This document shows positions 36,872-45,599 of a DNA stretch of 64,000 nucleotides, piece by piece. The number at the start of each line of letters is the position of its first letter. Positions within the stretch are counted from its first letter, which is position 1. The DNA is from Wenzhouxiangella sp. AB-CW3 (GTDB lineage Bacteria > Pseudomonadota > Gammaproteobacteria > Xanthomonadales > Wenzhouxiangellaceae). The translations under genes were made by a program, and so were the position numbers. The DNA lies in the NCBI RefSeq assembly GCF_014725735.1, contig NZ_CP061368.1:2185225-2249224 (forward strand). The letters are read 5' to 3'. The notes beneath the pieces are model-generated. The model did not search any database. It saw only the letters and a program-made list of their open reading frames with translations, and was not told the DNA's origin.

Positions 36872-38407
36872 TCAGACCCGGTGCATCGGGGCCACCTCCG
36901 CCCGGGCCATGGCCAGGTTCACCAGCTCGGCGGCCTGCCCGGCCGGCATCCACGGAATGGACACACTGCCCTGAGGGAGAATCAGTTGTACGGAAGCCAG
37001 TTGGTGTCGACGCTGATAAGGGCTCTGTCGGAACCAGGCTTGTTGCACCAGCTCAAGCGCGAAGCAATCCAGTTGGCGCCCGAAAAGACCATGCTGCACC
37101 CACACCACGCCCTCTTCCTCGCGCCACCCCCAGTGGCGGTAGGTCAACTGGATCAAAAGCAGCCACAGGGGCAGGCACCCAAGGACCAGCCAGGCATTCC
37201 AGCTTGCCGCGGCCGGCAGAGCGAAAAGCACTGCCGCGAGCAGCACGAAGAACGCGGCACCGCGTGTCCAGAAGAAACGCCGGTAGTGAAAACTGATGCG
37301 AGCCAGCTCCTCCGGGGGCTGGGTTCCGGGCAGCACGACACGGCAAAGCTCGTCGCGAGCCGGGCCCAGGCCCGGAACGATGAAACTCTTGCGCCCCCCA
37401 TCGAGCTCCTCGTCACTGGCCCGCGTCTGACGCGCTACCAGATACCAGATACCCAGCAGACGGCCGATGGCCGATTGCTTGAGCGAAAGACCGGTGATCT
37501 TCTCCCGGCGCAGTGTCTGCTCACGTCGGTCGAGCAGCCCACCGATCGCGACCAGGCGATCGCCTCGGTCATGCAGTTCATAGCGATGGAAGCGCACCAG
37601 CGCGATCATCCCGGAAAGAACAAAGATCAGCACGGCCAGGACCACCACCAGGGCCACGATGAAAGCCCAGCCGGTCTCGAGCAGACCGGCCAGCCAGGCA
37701 TCCACGCCGAGATCCTCCAGCCAGCCCTCCATGCGGCCGAAAAACTGGCTGGAAAGGTAACCCAGAATCCCGGCCAGCACCCACACCTGGTTGGATGCCA
37801 GGCCATGCCGAAACAGCGCCCCATGCCCGGCCCGCCAGACCGGCTCATCGCCCTCCTCCGGGCTCGCGTGTTCAGCACTTCGAGCCGGTTCATCACCGGT
37901 CAGGTCCGGTGTATCGGCACCATCGCCCGGCGTCTCGGACTGCACGTCGGCAATTCTGTCGCGCATCCAGGCGGCCAGCGACCGTTCGATCCCGGGCAGC
38001 TCCACCTCCTTGTCACCCGAACCGGGAGTTTCCAGACTGAAACGCACCACGCCAAAAGGCCGAAAGTAGAAGGGCTGGCCAATCTGAATGTTCTGAACCC
38101 GGGCAAAACGAACCCGCAGATCTTTCTTTTCGAACACGCCACTGCGTACCCGCACCGCATCGGCTTCCAGGCGGAAGGTAAACCGCCGCCAGTACATCAC
38201 CGCCCCCACCACGATCAGCGCCAGCAGGCCGATCAGTCCGAGCAGCAATTCGCGCAGCCCCAGCCAATCCAGAAATGCCAGCCCGGCACCTGCCCCGACA
38301 AACAGGTACAGGTTTTCTCGCACGAACTTCAGCAGGGAGCGAATGAACAGGTCGAACAGCGCCAACGGAGACAGCCGCTGCCAGACCGCCAGCTCAATCT
38401 CCGACAT
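36872..38407 (-). CDS. Bacterial PH-domain membrane protein (YdbT-like, 511 aa)
   Basis: Start ATG 38407 ('MSEIELAVWQRLSPLALF') overlaps the preceding PH-domain gene by 14 bases; longer in-frame starts run into that gene. Three bPH2 (DUF304) domains alternate with paired transmembrane helices. The domains contain 'RFTFRLEADAVRVRSGVFEKKDLRVRFARVQNIQI', 'ELHDRGDRLVAIGGLLDRREQTLRREKIT' and a third near 'VWVQHGLFGRQLDCF' (each is cited here only to locate the domain start). Such YdbS/YdbT pairs are widespread membrane proteins of uncertain role; YdbT of Bacillus has been linked to tolerance of bacteriocin/amyloliquecidin-type stress. It lies 72 bases upstream of prpB in the same direction. Confidence 0.85.
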   Translation of the reverse strand: MSEIELAVWQRLSPLALFDLFIRSLLKFVRENLYLFVGAGAGLAFLDWLGLRELLLGLIGLLALIVVGAVMYWRRFTFRLEADAVRVRSGVFEKKDLRVRFARVQNIQIGQPFYFRPFGVVRFSLETPGSGDKEVELPGIERSLAAWMRDRIADVQSETPGDGADTPDLTGDEPARSAEHASPEEGDEPVWRAGHGALFRHGLASNQVWVLAGILGYLSSQFFGRMEGWLEDLGVDAWLAGLLETGWAFIVALVVVLAVLIFVLSGMIALVRFHRYELHDRGDRLVAIGGLLDRREQTLRREKITGLSLKQSAIGRLLGIWYLVARQTRASDEELDGGRKSFIVPGLGPARDELCRVVLPGTQPPEELARISFHYRRFFWTRGAAFFVLLAAVLFALPAAASWNAWLVLGCLPLWLLLIQLTYRHWGWREEEGVVWVQHGLFGRQLDCFALELVQQAWFRQSPYQRRHQLASVQLILPQGSVSIPWMPAGQAAELVNLAMARAEVAPMHRV

Positions 38408-38984
38408 GGTCCGATCCTTCGTGTCCGGGAGCCTGGCCGACGGCGGCATCCCCGTGCTCACGGATCTGTTCCAGCAGATACTGCTGGACCCGTCTGGCAT
38501 CGTCGGCATGCAGCCCGACGGCGGTGAGATCCCCCGTCGTGCCTCCGGCGGTGAAACACTTGACCCGCATGAGACCAAACAGACGTTCAATCGGCCCCGA
38601 TGCCGTCTCCACGTGCTGGATACGGGTAAAGGGCAGAATGATGGTCTTGCGCCAGATGACACCGTGACGATAGATGAAATCGTGTTCACGCAAAGCCCAG
38701 CCACGGAACCGGGCATCGAAAACCGCGTGGACCGCGCTGAGCGCGAGCAACCCCAGCAGGGCAGCACTGACCCACCATGGCAGACTGAACTCCCAGACCG
38801 GCAACCAGCTGACCACTTGCGCAATCACGACCAGGACCAGCCAGAACACGGCGTTGGTCAGTTGCACATGAAGGTGGTATCCGGGCGCCACGTCGTTCAG
38901 GTTGACAGCCCTGAAATCGGGCAACTCCGAGACCGAAACACTGCGGTTGCTGAACCCGGCTGGCGGATCAGGTATCGATGACAT
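38394..38984 (-). CDS. Bacterial PH-domain membrane protein (YdbS-like, 196 aa)
   Basis: ATG 38984 starts 'MSSIPDPPAGF'; an in-frame start at 39014 adds ten atypical residues. Two adjacent transmembrane helices (about residues 45-85) precede one bPH2 domain with 'EHDFIYRHGVIWRKTIILPF' and 'TRIQHVETASGPIERLFGL', the diagnostic DUF304 pattern. The gene overlaps the larger YdbT-like gene by 14 bases, so the two products are expected to form one membrane complex. Function beyond that is unknown. Confidence 0.87.
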   Translation of the reverse strand: MSSIPDPPAGFSNRSVSVSELPDFRAVNLNDVAPGYHLHVQLTNAVFWLVLVVIAQVVSWLPVWEFSLPWWVSAALLGLLALSAVHAVFDARFRGWALREHDFIYRHGVIWRKTIILPFTRIQHVETASGPIERLFGLMRVKCFTAGGTTGDLTAVGLHADDARRVQQYLLEQIREHGDAAVGQAPGHEGSDHVGD

Positions 38985-39059
38985 GGCAAACAGACTCCCT
39001 GGGCAGGCAAACAACCATCATTGTAGCCGGCGAGCCAATCTCGGCATCAGTGACAAAGG

Positions 39060-40130
39060 TCACGCCGAACGGATAATCCGACGGCATCGCCACAGCAGGT
39101 AGTTGACCGCAACCCAGAAGTACCGGAACTGCCGGTTGCGGGTCTGCCGATGGTGATAGCGAAAGTAGATCTGCTGGGCGATCACGGCCAGACGAAACAG
39201 CCCGTAGACCTCGTAGAAGGCCCAGTTGTCCGGTTTCAGACCCATTCGATCGCAATAGTAGTCAACTACCTCGGCACGCGTCATCATGCCGGCCCTGTGC
39301 GTGGGCTGACGTCTGAATCCCCGGAAATAGCGATCATCGTCAGCCTGTACCCAGTAGGCCAGCGAGTTGCCCAGATCCATCAGCGGGTCACCCAGCGTGG
39401 CCAGCTCCCAGTCCAGCACCCCGACGATCCGCAGCGGGTCATCGGCATCCAGCACCAGGTTGTCGAAGCGAAAGTCGCCGTGGATGACGCGTATGGCGAC
39501 CTCGTCGGGAACGTGGTCGGACAGCCACTGCATCACGTAGCGGCCGCTGGCCACATTCCAGGTCTTGGCCCGCTGGTAGCGTTCCGACCAGCCATCGATC
39601 TGGCGACGGTTGTAACCCGTGCCCTTGCCGATGCGATCCAGCCCCGCCGCCTCGACATCCACGGAGTGCAGCTCGATCAGTCGCTCGATGGCATTGCGAC
39701 AGAGGGTGGCAGTCTGTTCCCGGTCCAGCTCCAGGCCCGGGGGCAGGTTCTTGCGCAGGATGATCCCCCGGACACGCTCCATGACGTAGAAGTCGCATCC
39801 GATGACAGAGTCATTGGTACACAGCGCCAGCATTTCAGGCACATAGGGATAGATTGGTCGGAGTGCCTTCTGGATCTCGTACTCGCGTACCATGTTGTGT
39901 GCCGATTTCGCCTTGGTCCCGGGCGGGGGGCGGCGCAGGATGAGGTCCCGGTTGGCATAGCGCAGGCGATAGGTCAGATTGGAAGCGCCGCGTGAGAACT
40001 GCTCGACCTGTGGTTGTCCTTCCAGCCCGGCTACCCGCCCTCGGAGCCATTGATCGACAGCTTCGATATCGAAACGGTCCTCTTCTCGCAATGAGCGGGG
40101 CTGGTCTAGCAACGTCTCGCTGTCGGACAT
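39060..40130 (-). CDS. Phosphotransferase (APH family), ACAD10/11 N-terminal-domain type
   Basis: I use ATG 40130 (356 aa); the longer frame to 40370 has a non-protein-like extension. It shows the APH/choline-kinase fold: nucleotide-binding 'QFSRGASNLTYRL' and 'RDLILRRPP', catalytic loop 'IHGDFRFDNLVLD' (D and N for catalysis and Mg) and 'GVLDWELATLGDPLMDL' as the metal-binding DFG equivalent. 'RRPPPGTKAKSAHNMVREY' and the DWE/GDPLMDL block match the kinase half of ACAD10/11 and its bacterial homologues. Those phosphorylate 4-hydroxyacyl-CoA (lactone/levulinate-type) substrates. An acyl-CoA dehydrogenase gene lies 0.9 kb upstream on the same strand. Antibiotic resistance is not the likely role. 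Confidence 0.88.
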   Translation of the reverse strand: MSDSETLLDQPRSLREEDRFDIEAVDQWLRGRVAGLEGQPQVEQFSRGASNLTYRLRYANRDLILRRPPPGTKAKSAHNMVREYEIQKALRPIYPYVPEMLALCTNDSVIGCDFYVMERVRGIILRKNLPPGLELDREQTATLCRNAIERLIELHSVDVEAAGLDRIGKGTGYNRRQIDGWSERYQRAKTWNVASGRYVMQWLSDHVPDEVAIRVIHGDFRFDNLVLDADDPLRIVGVLDWELATLGDPLMDLGNSLAYWVQADDDRYFRGFRRQPTHRAGMMTRAEVVDYYCDRMGLKPDNWAFYEVYGLFRLAVIAQQIYFRYHHRQTRNRQFRYFWVAVNYLLWRCRRIIRSA

Positions 40131-40233
40131 GGGGACTCCATGGCAGAAATGTCGAGAACACAGTGTATCGCGACCCCGACGCAAGCCGCTCGATCCGCCG
40201 CCGCGGCAACTTCGATGGCGTACCCTGTGCACT

Positions 40234-40265
40234 TTTGTCGTTAAGTAGAACAGGAAAACGACAAA
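40234..40265. promoter_or_regulatory. 9-bp inverted repeat between divergent genes
   Basis: tttgtcgtt (40234-40242) and aacgacaaa (40257-40265) form a perfect inverted repeat with a 14-base A-rich spacer. It lies 36 bases before the start of the small exported protein gene and ~100 bases from the divergent phosphotransferase start. It could be an operator or a leader stem-loop. Confidence 0.4.
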
Positions 40266-40300
40266 CAACCTTCTGGTGAGACCAACACGGAGCCCATGAC

Positions 40301-40660
40301 ATGATGAAAAAACATTGCCGGCCCCGATATGCATTGCCGCTCGCGCCGGCACTTCTCCTTGCCGCGGCATTTCTCATGCCGGCCGTGGCCAGTGCCGGAA
40401 ACAACAGTGTGTCCTGCGATGCAAGCGAGCAGTTCTGCATTTCGTCCTGGACCATCGCCGGCGGCGGGACCCTCGAATCGGAGTCGAGTAACGGGCAGTG
40501 GCAGCTGTCCGGCACCATCGGGCAGTGGGAGGCCACCGAGGCACGCGCACTGTCGGGAGGCGCATGGCGACTGACCGGCGGCTTCTGGGGTTATACACTC
40601 GAAGAACTGGCCGAGATCCTGTTTCAGGATCGGTTCGAAGCCAGCAGTGACAACAACTAG
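40301..40660 (+). CDS. Small exported protein with 'GGGxLSGTIGQ' module and F-x-D-x-F-E tail
   Basis: The 119-aa protein has a signal peptide ending at 'VASAG' (about residue 33). The mature part, 'SWTIAGGGTLESESS' then 'WQLSGTIGQWEA' and 'WRLTGGFWGY', is a compact beta module found at the ends of many exported bacterial proteins. It ends in 'EILFQDRFEASSDNN', the shared C-terminal tail. It is the simplest protein in the window carrying that tail, essentially module plus tail. It lies on the plus strand between two minus-strand lipid-metabolism genes, has an upstream inverted repeat and is followed by a good terminator, so it is monocistronic. Function unknown. Confidence 0.8.
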   Translation: MMKKHCRPRYALPLAPALLLAAAFLMPAVASAGNNSVSCDASEQFCISSWTIAGGGTLESESSNGQWQLSGTIGQWEATEARALSGGAWRLTGGFWGYTLEELAEILFQDRFEASSDNN

Positions 40661-40725
40661 TGGGCCGGGGGTGATCGAAACACCTTCCCCGAGAAAAACC
40701 TGGCCCGATGTACCACCCTGCAATC

Positions 40726-40756
40726 ACCCGGCACCCACTCGGTGCCGGGTTTTTTT
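40726..40756 (+). terminator. Intrinsic terminator of the small exported protein gene
   Basis: acccggcacc (40726-40735) pairs with ggtgccgggt (40741-40750) over a five-base loop and is directly followed by a run of seven T to 40756. It lies 66 bases after the stop. Confidence 0.9.
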
Positions 40757-40765
40757 GCGCTGGTC

Positions 40766-41008
40766 TCAGGTCTCGGCGAGCTGAAACAACAACGTAAGAA
40801 ACAGCAGCAGGGCCGGCAGTATGATGACCGCAGCCCACGTGGCGCGACGCCTGCGCTCCTTTCCCGCGGCTTTCTGACGCTGGCGCCACGCTTCCGGGAA
40901 GCGGTACCCGCAGTGCACACACTGCTCGTTTTTCTTCAGGTTGAGCAATCCGCATTCGGGACACTCCATGCGGGGCCGAAAATCGATCGGGGGCGGCAAG
41001 AAGGCCAT
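40766..41008 (-). CDS. Zinc-ribbon membrane protein (80 aa)
   Basis: Two CxxC knuckles, 'CPECG' and 'CVHCG' (residues ~16-34), form a zinc ribbon. A basic stretch (KERRRRA) follows, then one C-terminal transmembrane helix (about 58-76). The ATG overlaps the stop of the acyl-CoA dehydrogenase gene by one base, so the two are translationally coupled. Function unknown; it may be a small membrane adaptor. Confidence 0.75.
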   Translation of the reverse strand: MAFLPPPIDFRPRMECPECGLLNLKKNEQCVHCGYRFPEAWRQRQKAAGKERRRRATWAAVIILPALLLFLTLLFQLAET

Positions 41009-42213
41009 CAGCGATACCCCCGCAGTTCCAGCCGGGCCACCAACGCTCGGTGTACCTCGTCCGGACCGTCGGCCAGTCTCAGTGCGCGGGCCGCTGTCCA
41101 GGCCGCGGCCAGTGGATAGTCATCCGACAATCCGCCACCACCATGCAACTGCATGGCCAGATCAATCACGTCCTGGGCCATGGACGGCACCGCCGCCTTG
41201 ATCTGAGAGACTTCGCTCATCGACCGGGTGATGCCGCGATGATCCAGCGACCAGGCGGCCTTGAGCACCAGCAGCCGGGCCTGTTCGATGGCAATGCGCG
41301 CCTGGGCGATACGTTCGGCGTTGCCGCCGAGTTTTGCCAGCGGCCGACCGAACGCCTCGCGCTCCAGCGCCCTGCGGCAGGCCCGCTCCAGCGCCATTTC
41401 CGCCAGCCCGATCAGGCGCATGCAGTGATGGATTCGTCCGGGGCCCAACCGCCCCTGGGCGATCTCGAAGCCCTTGCCGGGCCCGGCAATGATGGCCGAG
41501 ACCGGCAGCCGAACATTGCTGAAACTCACCTCGCCATGACCCAGCGGGGCATCGTGATACCCCATGGCATTGAGCATGCGCTCAATCTTCACTCCCGGCG
41601 TATCCAGGGGCACCAGTACCATGGAGTGGCGATAATGACGATCGGCATGGGCGTCGGTCAGCCCCATGAAGATCACCACCTTGCAATTGGGATGGCCAAT
41701 TCCGGTCGACCACCACTTGCGCCCGTTGAGCACCACCTCTTCCCCTTCGATGCTGGCAGTGGCCTCCATGTTGGTGGCGTCCGAAGAGGCCACGCCCGGC
41801 TCGGTCATGCAAAAGGCTGACCGGATTTCGCCGGCCAGCAAGGGTTCCAGCCATTGCGATTTCTGCTCGTCACTGCCGTAGTGGTAGAGCACTTCCATGT
41901 TGCCGGTGTCCGGGGCATTGCAGTTGAAGATCTCCGGCGCAATCAGCGAACGTCCCATGCGCTCGGCCAGCGGCGCATAGTCCAGGTTGGCCAGCCCCTG
42001 CGCCAGCTCGTCATCGGGCAGAAAAAGATTCCAGAGCCCCGCTAAACGGGCTTTCTGCTTGAGCCCCTCTACTACCGGCGAGACCTGCCAGGGATAGTCC
42101 ATTGCGTTGAAATCACGCAGACAATCCGCCTCGACCGGCTCCACTTCGTCGAGCATGAAGCGGTCCAACGCCCCGGCAATCTCCTGTGCCTTGGCTGAGG
42201 GTGTGAAATCCAT
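41008..42213 (-). CDS. Acyl-CoA dehydrogenase, ACAD10/11 type
   Basis: ATG 42213 ('MDFTPSAKAQEI', preceded by gaggag) gives 401 residues, the usual length; upstream starts at 42249 and 42411 add sequence unlike the family. FAD and substrate-binding blocks are clear: 'AFCMTEPGVASSDATNM' and 'VVLNGRKWWSTGIGHPNCKV', the middle beta-domain 'DAPLGHGEVSFSNVRLP', and a C-terminal helical domain with 'AFGRPLAKLGGNAERIAQ' and 'LHGGGGLSDDYPLA'. The 'WWSTGIGHPNCKV' segment is characteristic of the ACAD10/11 group (bacterial homologues handle 4-hydroxyacyl-CoAs after phosphorylation). It forms an operon with the zinc-ribbon gene, and its likely partner kinase is at 39060-40130. Confidence 0.9.
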   Translation of the reverse strand: MDFTPSAKAQEIAGALDRFMLDEVEPVEADCLRDFNAMDYPWQVSPVVEGLKQKARLAGLWNLFLPDDELAQGLANLDYAPLAERMGRSLIAPEIFNCNAPDTGNMEVLYHYGSDEQKSQWLEPLLAGEIRSAFCMTEPGVASSDATNMEATASIEGEEVVLNGRKWWSTGIGHPNCKVVIFMGLTDAHADRHYRHSMVLVPLDTPGVKIERMLNAMGYHDAPLGHGEVSFSNVRLPVSAIIAGPGKGFEIAQGRLGPGRIHHCMRLIGLAEMALERACRRALEREAFGRPLAKLGGNAERIAQARIAIEQARLLVLKAAWSLDHRGITRSMSEVSQIKAAVPSMAQDVIDLAMQLHGGGGLSDDYPLAAAWTAARALRLADGPDEVHRALVARLELRGYR

Positions 42214-42426
42214 GTCGGGCAGCTCCTCGGGCAGATGGTCGCTCTGCATGTTACCAAGTTGCGCTGCTCCAGCGGCCAGTCCCGATATCGGGCTGACAAC
42301 AGCCGACCTGGAAGTACCGGTCGAAATCGACACCCTCACCGGGTAAACTCGAGCCAAGGGATCGTCGTCATCATGTTGGTCGGCATTCCATGAAGAAAAA
42401 CACGAAGCCAATCCGGAGAATCCAGG

Positions 42427-43629
42427 ATGGTCATCACGTATTCGCTGCGCACCCTGCTCCTGCTGTTCCTGTTTGTGGCAGGACCACTATGGAGCCAGGC
42501 CAACGAAGACACCGAACTGAAAGCCTTCAGCCTTGCTGACACCTCCATGCATGAACGCGCAGCCGATGCCCGATTGACACTTCAAGCGTTCGACAAGCGA
42601 TTCGTGTTGGAGCTTGTGCCCAATGAATCGCTTTGGTCGCCGCAAGAAGCAGCGCGCAGGGACCAGGTGCTGCGCGATGGACGAAACGCCTTTTACCGGG
42701 GGCGGCTGGCGGACAATCCGCGCTCGTGGGCGCGAATCAACCGCATTGGCGACACGCTCACCGGCATGTTTTCCGATGGCACGGATCTCTACATGATCGA
42801 CCGGGCCAGGGGTTTTCTGCTGCCGGACGAGCGCAGGATTGAACCCGATCGCACCATAGCCTTTCGCCTGAAAGATCTGTCTGCCGGTTGGCGCATCGAT
42901 GACGGGGGCATCGAGCACCATCATGAGCCCGCCGAAACGGACGAATTGGCAGACCCGCCCGGTCACCGACCATCGACGCGTGGATCCCCGAATAGGTCGG
43001 GAGCGGACTTTGCCGCCTACATGGTGCCGGTGACCATCGTCACAGATGTTGAGTTCGGAGATGAATACGGCGCCGACACAGGGGCCGTTGTAGCGGGCAG
43101 AATGAACTTTATCGATGGAATCTATGAAAGCCAGGTGGGTACCGGAATCATGCTCTGGCACCATGAAACGCTGGAGGACAACGGCTCGTTGACCGGGACC
43201 AGCCTGCGTGAATTCCAGGAATTCATGTCCTCGGACGATGGCAGCAACATTCCCTTCGAGGGCCAGGCTCACCTAGTGACTGGTCGAGCGATCACCAATG
43301 CCGCGGGCATGGCCTATGTCGGTGTAACCTGCAGCACGGACTGGGGAGTCGGAGTCAACGAGGGTCTATGGAGCGATACCATTAGCGCCCTGATACTGGC
43401 TCACGAGCTGGGCCACAATTTCGGGGCACGGCACGACGATTCATCGCACTGCCCCAGTGGCACTGAGGCAGGCATCATGAACTCGATGATCAACGTCTCA
43501 AATCAAACCTTTTCTCAATGCAGCCTGGATGCAATGCAGCCCAGGCTCGAGAACGCCACTTGCCTGCAACGCAATCCCGGCTTGCTGTTTCAGGATCGCT
43601 TTCAACCGGCCCACGGAAACTCAGGCTGA
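42427..43629 (+). CDS. Exported reprolysin-like (M12B) metalloprotease with F-x-D-x-F-E tail
   Basis: The 400-aa protein has a signal peptide ending at 'GPLWSQA'. Residues ~25-170 form a propeptide, including the reprolysin-propeptide-like 'SWARINRIGDTLTGMF'. The catalytic domain (about 195-375) carries a canonical zinc site 'HELGHNFGARHDD' from residue 326 and a Met-turn in 'GIMNSMI'. Paired cysteines are present (CS, HCP, QCS, TCL). The tail is '[15 protein letters not shown]'. Compared with the protease at 31949 it has the classical metzincin motif, a full export signal and no Fn3 domain. Its last nine bases overlap the convergent typA gene (43621-43629). Likely an extracellular zinc endopeptidase. 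Confidence 0.9.
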   Translation: MVITYSLRTLLLLFLFVAGPLWSQANEDTELKAFSLADTSMHERAADARLTLQAFDKRFVLELVPNESLWSPQEAARRDQVLRDGRNAFYRGRLADNPRSWARINRIGDTLTGMFSDGTDLYMIDRARGFLLPDERRIEPDRTIAFRLKDLSAGWRIDDGGIEHHHEPAETDELADPPGHRPSTRGSPNRSGADFAAYMVPVTIVTDVEFGDEYGADTGAVVAGRMNFIDGIYESQVGTGIMLWHHETLEDNGSLTGTSLREFQEFMSSDDGSNIPFEGQAHLVTGRAITNAAGMAYVGVTCSTDWGVGVNEGLWSDTISALILAHELGHNFGARHDDSSHCPSGTEAGIMNSMINVSNQTFSQCSLDAMQPRLENATCLQRNPGLLFQDRFQPAHGNSG

Positions 43630-45444
43630 GGACTGATCGCCGGAACGGCTGGCGCGCTTGCGTTCATGCTCCTTCAGAAGACGCTTGCGCAGGCGGATGT
43701 TTTCAGGCGTGACTTCGACCAGCTCATCATCGTTGATGAACTCCAGTGCCTGCTCCAGCGTCATCCGGTTGGGCGGTACCAGTTGCACGGCATCGTCCTT
43801 GCCGGCAGCACGGATATTGGTCAGCTTCTTGCCCTTCATCGGATTGACGATCAAGTCGTTTTCGCGGACATGCAGTCCGATGATCTGGCCCTCATAGACA
43901 TCCTCGCCGGGGCCGATGAACAGCTTGCCGCGATCCTGCAGGTTGAACAGGGCAAATGCCACCGTGGTGCCGTTTTCCATGGTGATCAGGGTCCCGTTGG
44001 AGCGCTCGGCCACACGCTCTGTGGCTGCACCCCAATGATCGAAGACACGGAAGAACAGACCGGTGCCTGAAGTCATCGTGCGATAGGCGCTCTGGAAACC
44101 AATCAGGCCGCGCGCGGGCGCGATGTAATCCAGCCGCACCCTGCCCCGACCGTCGGACTGCATGTCCTGCAGCTGGGCCTTGCGCTCGCCCATGGCCTGC
44201 ATGACGGCACCCTGGAAGTCCTCCTCCAGATCCAGCACGACCTGCTCCCACGGCTCCTGGATCGAGCCGTCTTCGCCCTCGCGCTTGCGAACTCGTGGGC
44301 GCGAGACCGCCAGCTCATAACCCTCACGGCGCATGGCCTCGATCAGCACGGCCAGGTGCAGTTCACCACGGCCGGCTACGTCAAACTGATCGGGGTCACC
44401 TGTTTCCGACACCTGCAGCGCCACATTGTGGCTGGCCTCGCGCAGCAGTCGGGCTCGTAGCTGTCGGCTGGTCAGGTACTTGCCTTCACGGCCGGCGAAA
44501 GGTGAATCGTTGACCTGGAAGGTCATATGAATGGTGGGCTCGTCGACCGTCAATGCCGGCAGGGCCTCGACCGTGGACGGATCACACAGCGTATCGGAAA
44601 TACCGATTTCCTCGATGCCGGAGATCCCGATGATGTCGCCAGCCGACGCTTCCGGCACTTCTTCTCGCTTCAAGCCCTTGAATCCCAGTACCTGCAACAC
44701 CTTGCCGGAGCGTGTGTTGCCATCGCGATCCACGACCTTGACCGGCTGATTCGGCTTGACCCGGCCCCGCTGTATGCGACCGATACCGATCAGTCCGACA
44801 TAGCTGGAGTAGGCCAGCGAGGAGACCTGCATCTGGAACGGGCCTTCGGGATCGACCGACGGTGCCGGCACATGCTCGACCAGGGTTTCAAACAGCGGCA
44901 ACAGGTCGCCATCACTCACATCCTGTTCGGTGCCGGCATAACCATTGATGGCCGAGGCGTAGATCACCGGAAAATCGAGCTGCTCGTCGCTCGCACCCAG
45001 CTTGTCAAACAGGTCGAAGGTCTGGTTGAGCACCCAGTCCGGACGCGCACCCGGCCGGTCTACCTTGTTGATCACGACGATGGGCCGAAACCCCATGGCG
45101 AAGGCCTTCTGCGTGACAAAGCGGGTCTGCGGCATGGGGCCGTCGACCGCATCGACCAGCAGCAGCACCGAATCGACCATGGACAACACGCGCTCCACCT
45201 CGCCGCCGAAGTCCGCGTGCCCGGGGGTGTCGACGATGTTGATGCGCCAGTCTCGCCAGGTAATGGCCGTATTCTTGGCCAGGATGGTGATGCCGCGCTC
45301 GCGCTCCTGGTCCTCGGAGTCCATGACGCGCTCCTCGACGCGCTCATGGGCGGCGAACTCGCCGGACTGGCGCAGCAGCTGGTCGACCAGGGTGGTCTTG
45401 CCGTGGTCGACATGGGCAATGATGGCGATATTGCGAAGCTTCAT
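43621..45444 (-). CDS. typA: Ribosome-associated GTPase TypA/BipA
   Basis: ATG 45444 gives 607 residues, normal for the family; two in-frame TTG codons upstream are ignored. The G1 motif is 'AHVDHGKTT', switch region 'ERGITI', G3 '[12 protein letters not shown]', G4 'NKVD'. EF-G-like domains II, III and V follow, with the BipA-specific C-terminal domain ('[17 protein letters not shown]', '[18 protein letters not shown]'). It acts in 50S ribosome assembly and stress adaptation. The gene is divergent from the carboxypeptidase-regulatory protein (155-base spacer) and ends convergently within the last codons of the metalloprotease gene. Confidence 0.97.
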   Translation of the reverse strand: MKLRNIAIIAHVDHGKTTLVDQLLRQSGEFAAHERVEERVMDSEDQERERGITILAKNTAITWRDWRINIVDTPGHADFGGEVERVLSMVDSVLLLVDAVDGPMPQTRFVTQKAFAMGFRPIVVINKVDRPGARPDWVLNQTFDLFDKLGASDEQLDFPVIYASAINGYAGTEQDVSDGDLLPLFETLVEHVPAPSVDPEGPFQMQVSSLAYSSYVGLIGIGRIQRGRVKPNQPVKVVDRDGNTRSGKVLQVLGFKGLKREEVPEASAGDIIGISGIEEIGISDTLCDPSTVEALPALTVDEPTIHMTFQVNDSPFAGREGKYLTSRQLRARLLREASHNVALQVSETGDPDQFDVAGRGELHLAVLIEAMRREGYELAVSRPRVRKREGEDGSIQEPWEQVVLDLEEDFQGAVMQAMGERKAQLQDMQSDGRGRVRLDYIAPARGLIGFQSAYRTMTSGTGLFFRVFDHWGAATERVAERSNGTLITMENGTTVAFALFNLQDRGKLFIGPGEDVYEGQIIGLHVRENDLIVNPMKGKKLTNIRAAGKDDAVQLVPPNRMTLEQALEFINDDELVEVTPENIRLRKRLLKEHERKRASRSGDQSSA

Positions 45445-45599
45445 CAACAACTCGTGGGAATCCGTGGGGTGCGCATTATAGAGCCTGTGCGCCCCTGGAA
45501 GCTGATATTTCCCCGCGAACTGTCACTATTTCCAACCCTTTTGCGTAACGTCAGGGTGAAAACCAATAAACCGACTCCGCTAGCTCTGCGAGGAAACGC

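Noticed and set aside
36881-38527. A 548-codon plus-strand frame opposite the PH-domain gene
   Set aside because: The minus strand encodes clear bPH2 domains and membrane helices; the plus frame has no domain.
39060-40130. Aminoglycoside resistance phosphotransferase
   Set aside because: The sequence matches the ACAD10/11 kinase type and lies beside an acyl-CoA dehydrogenase gene.
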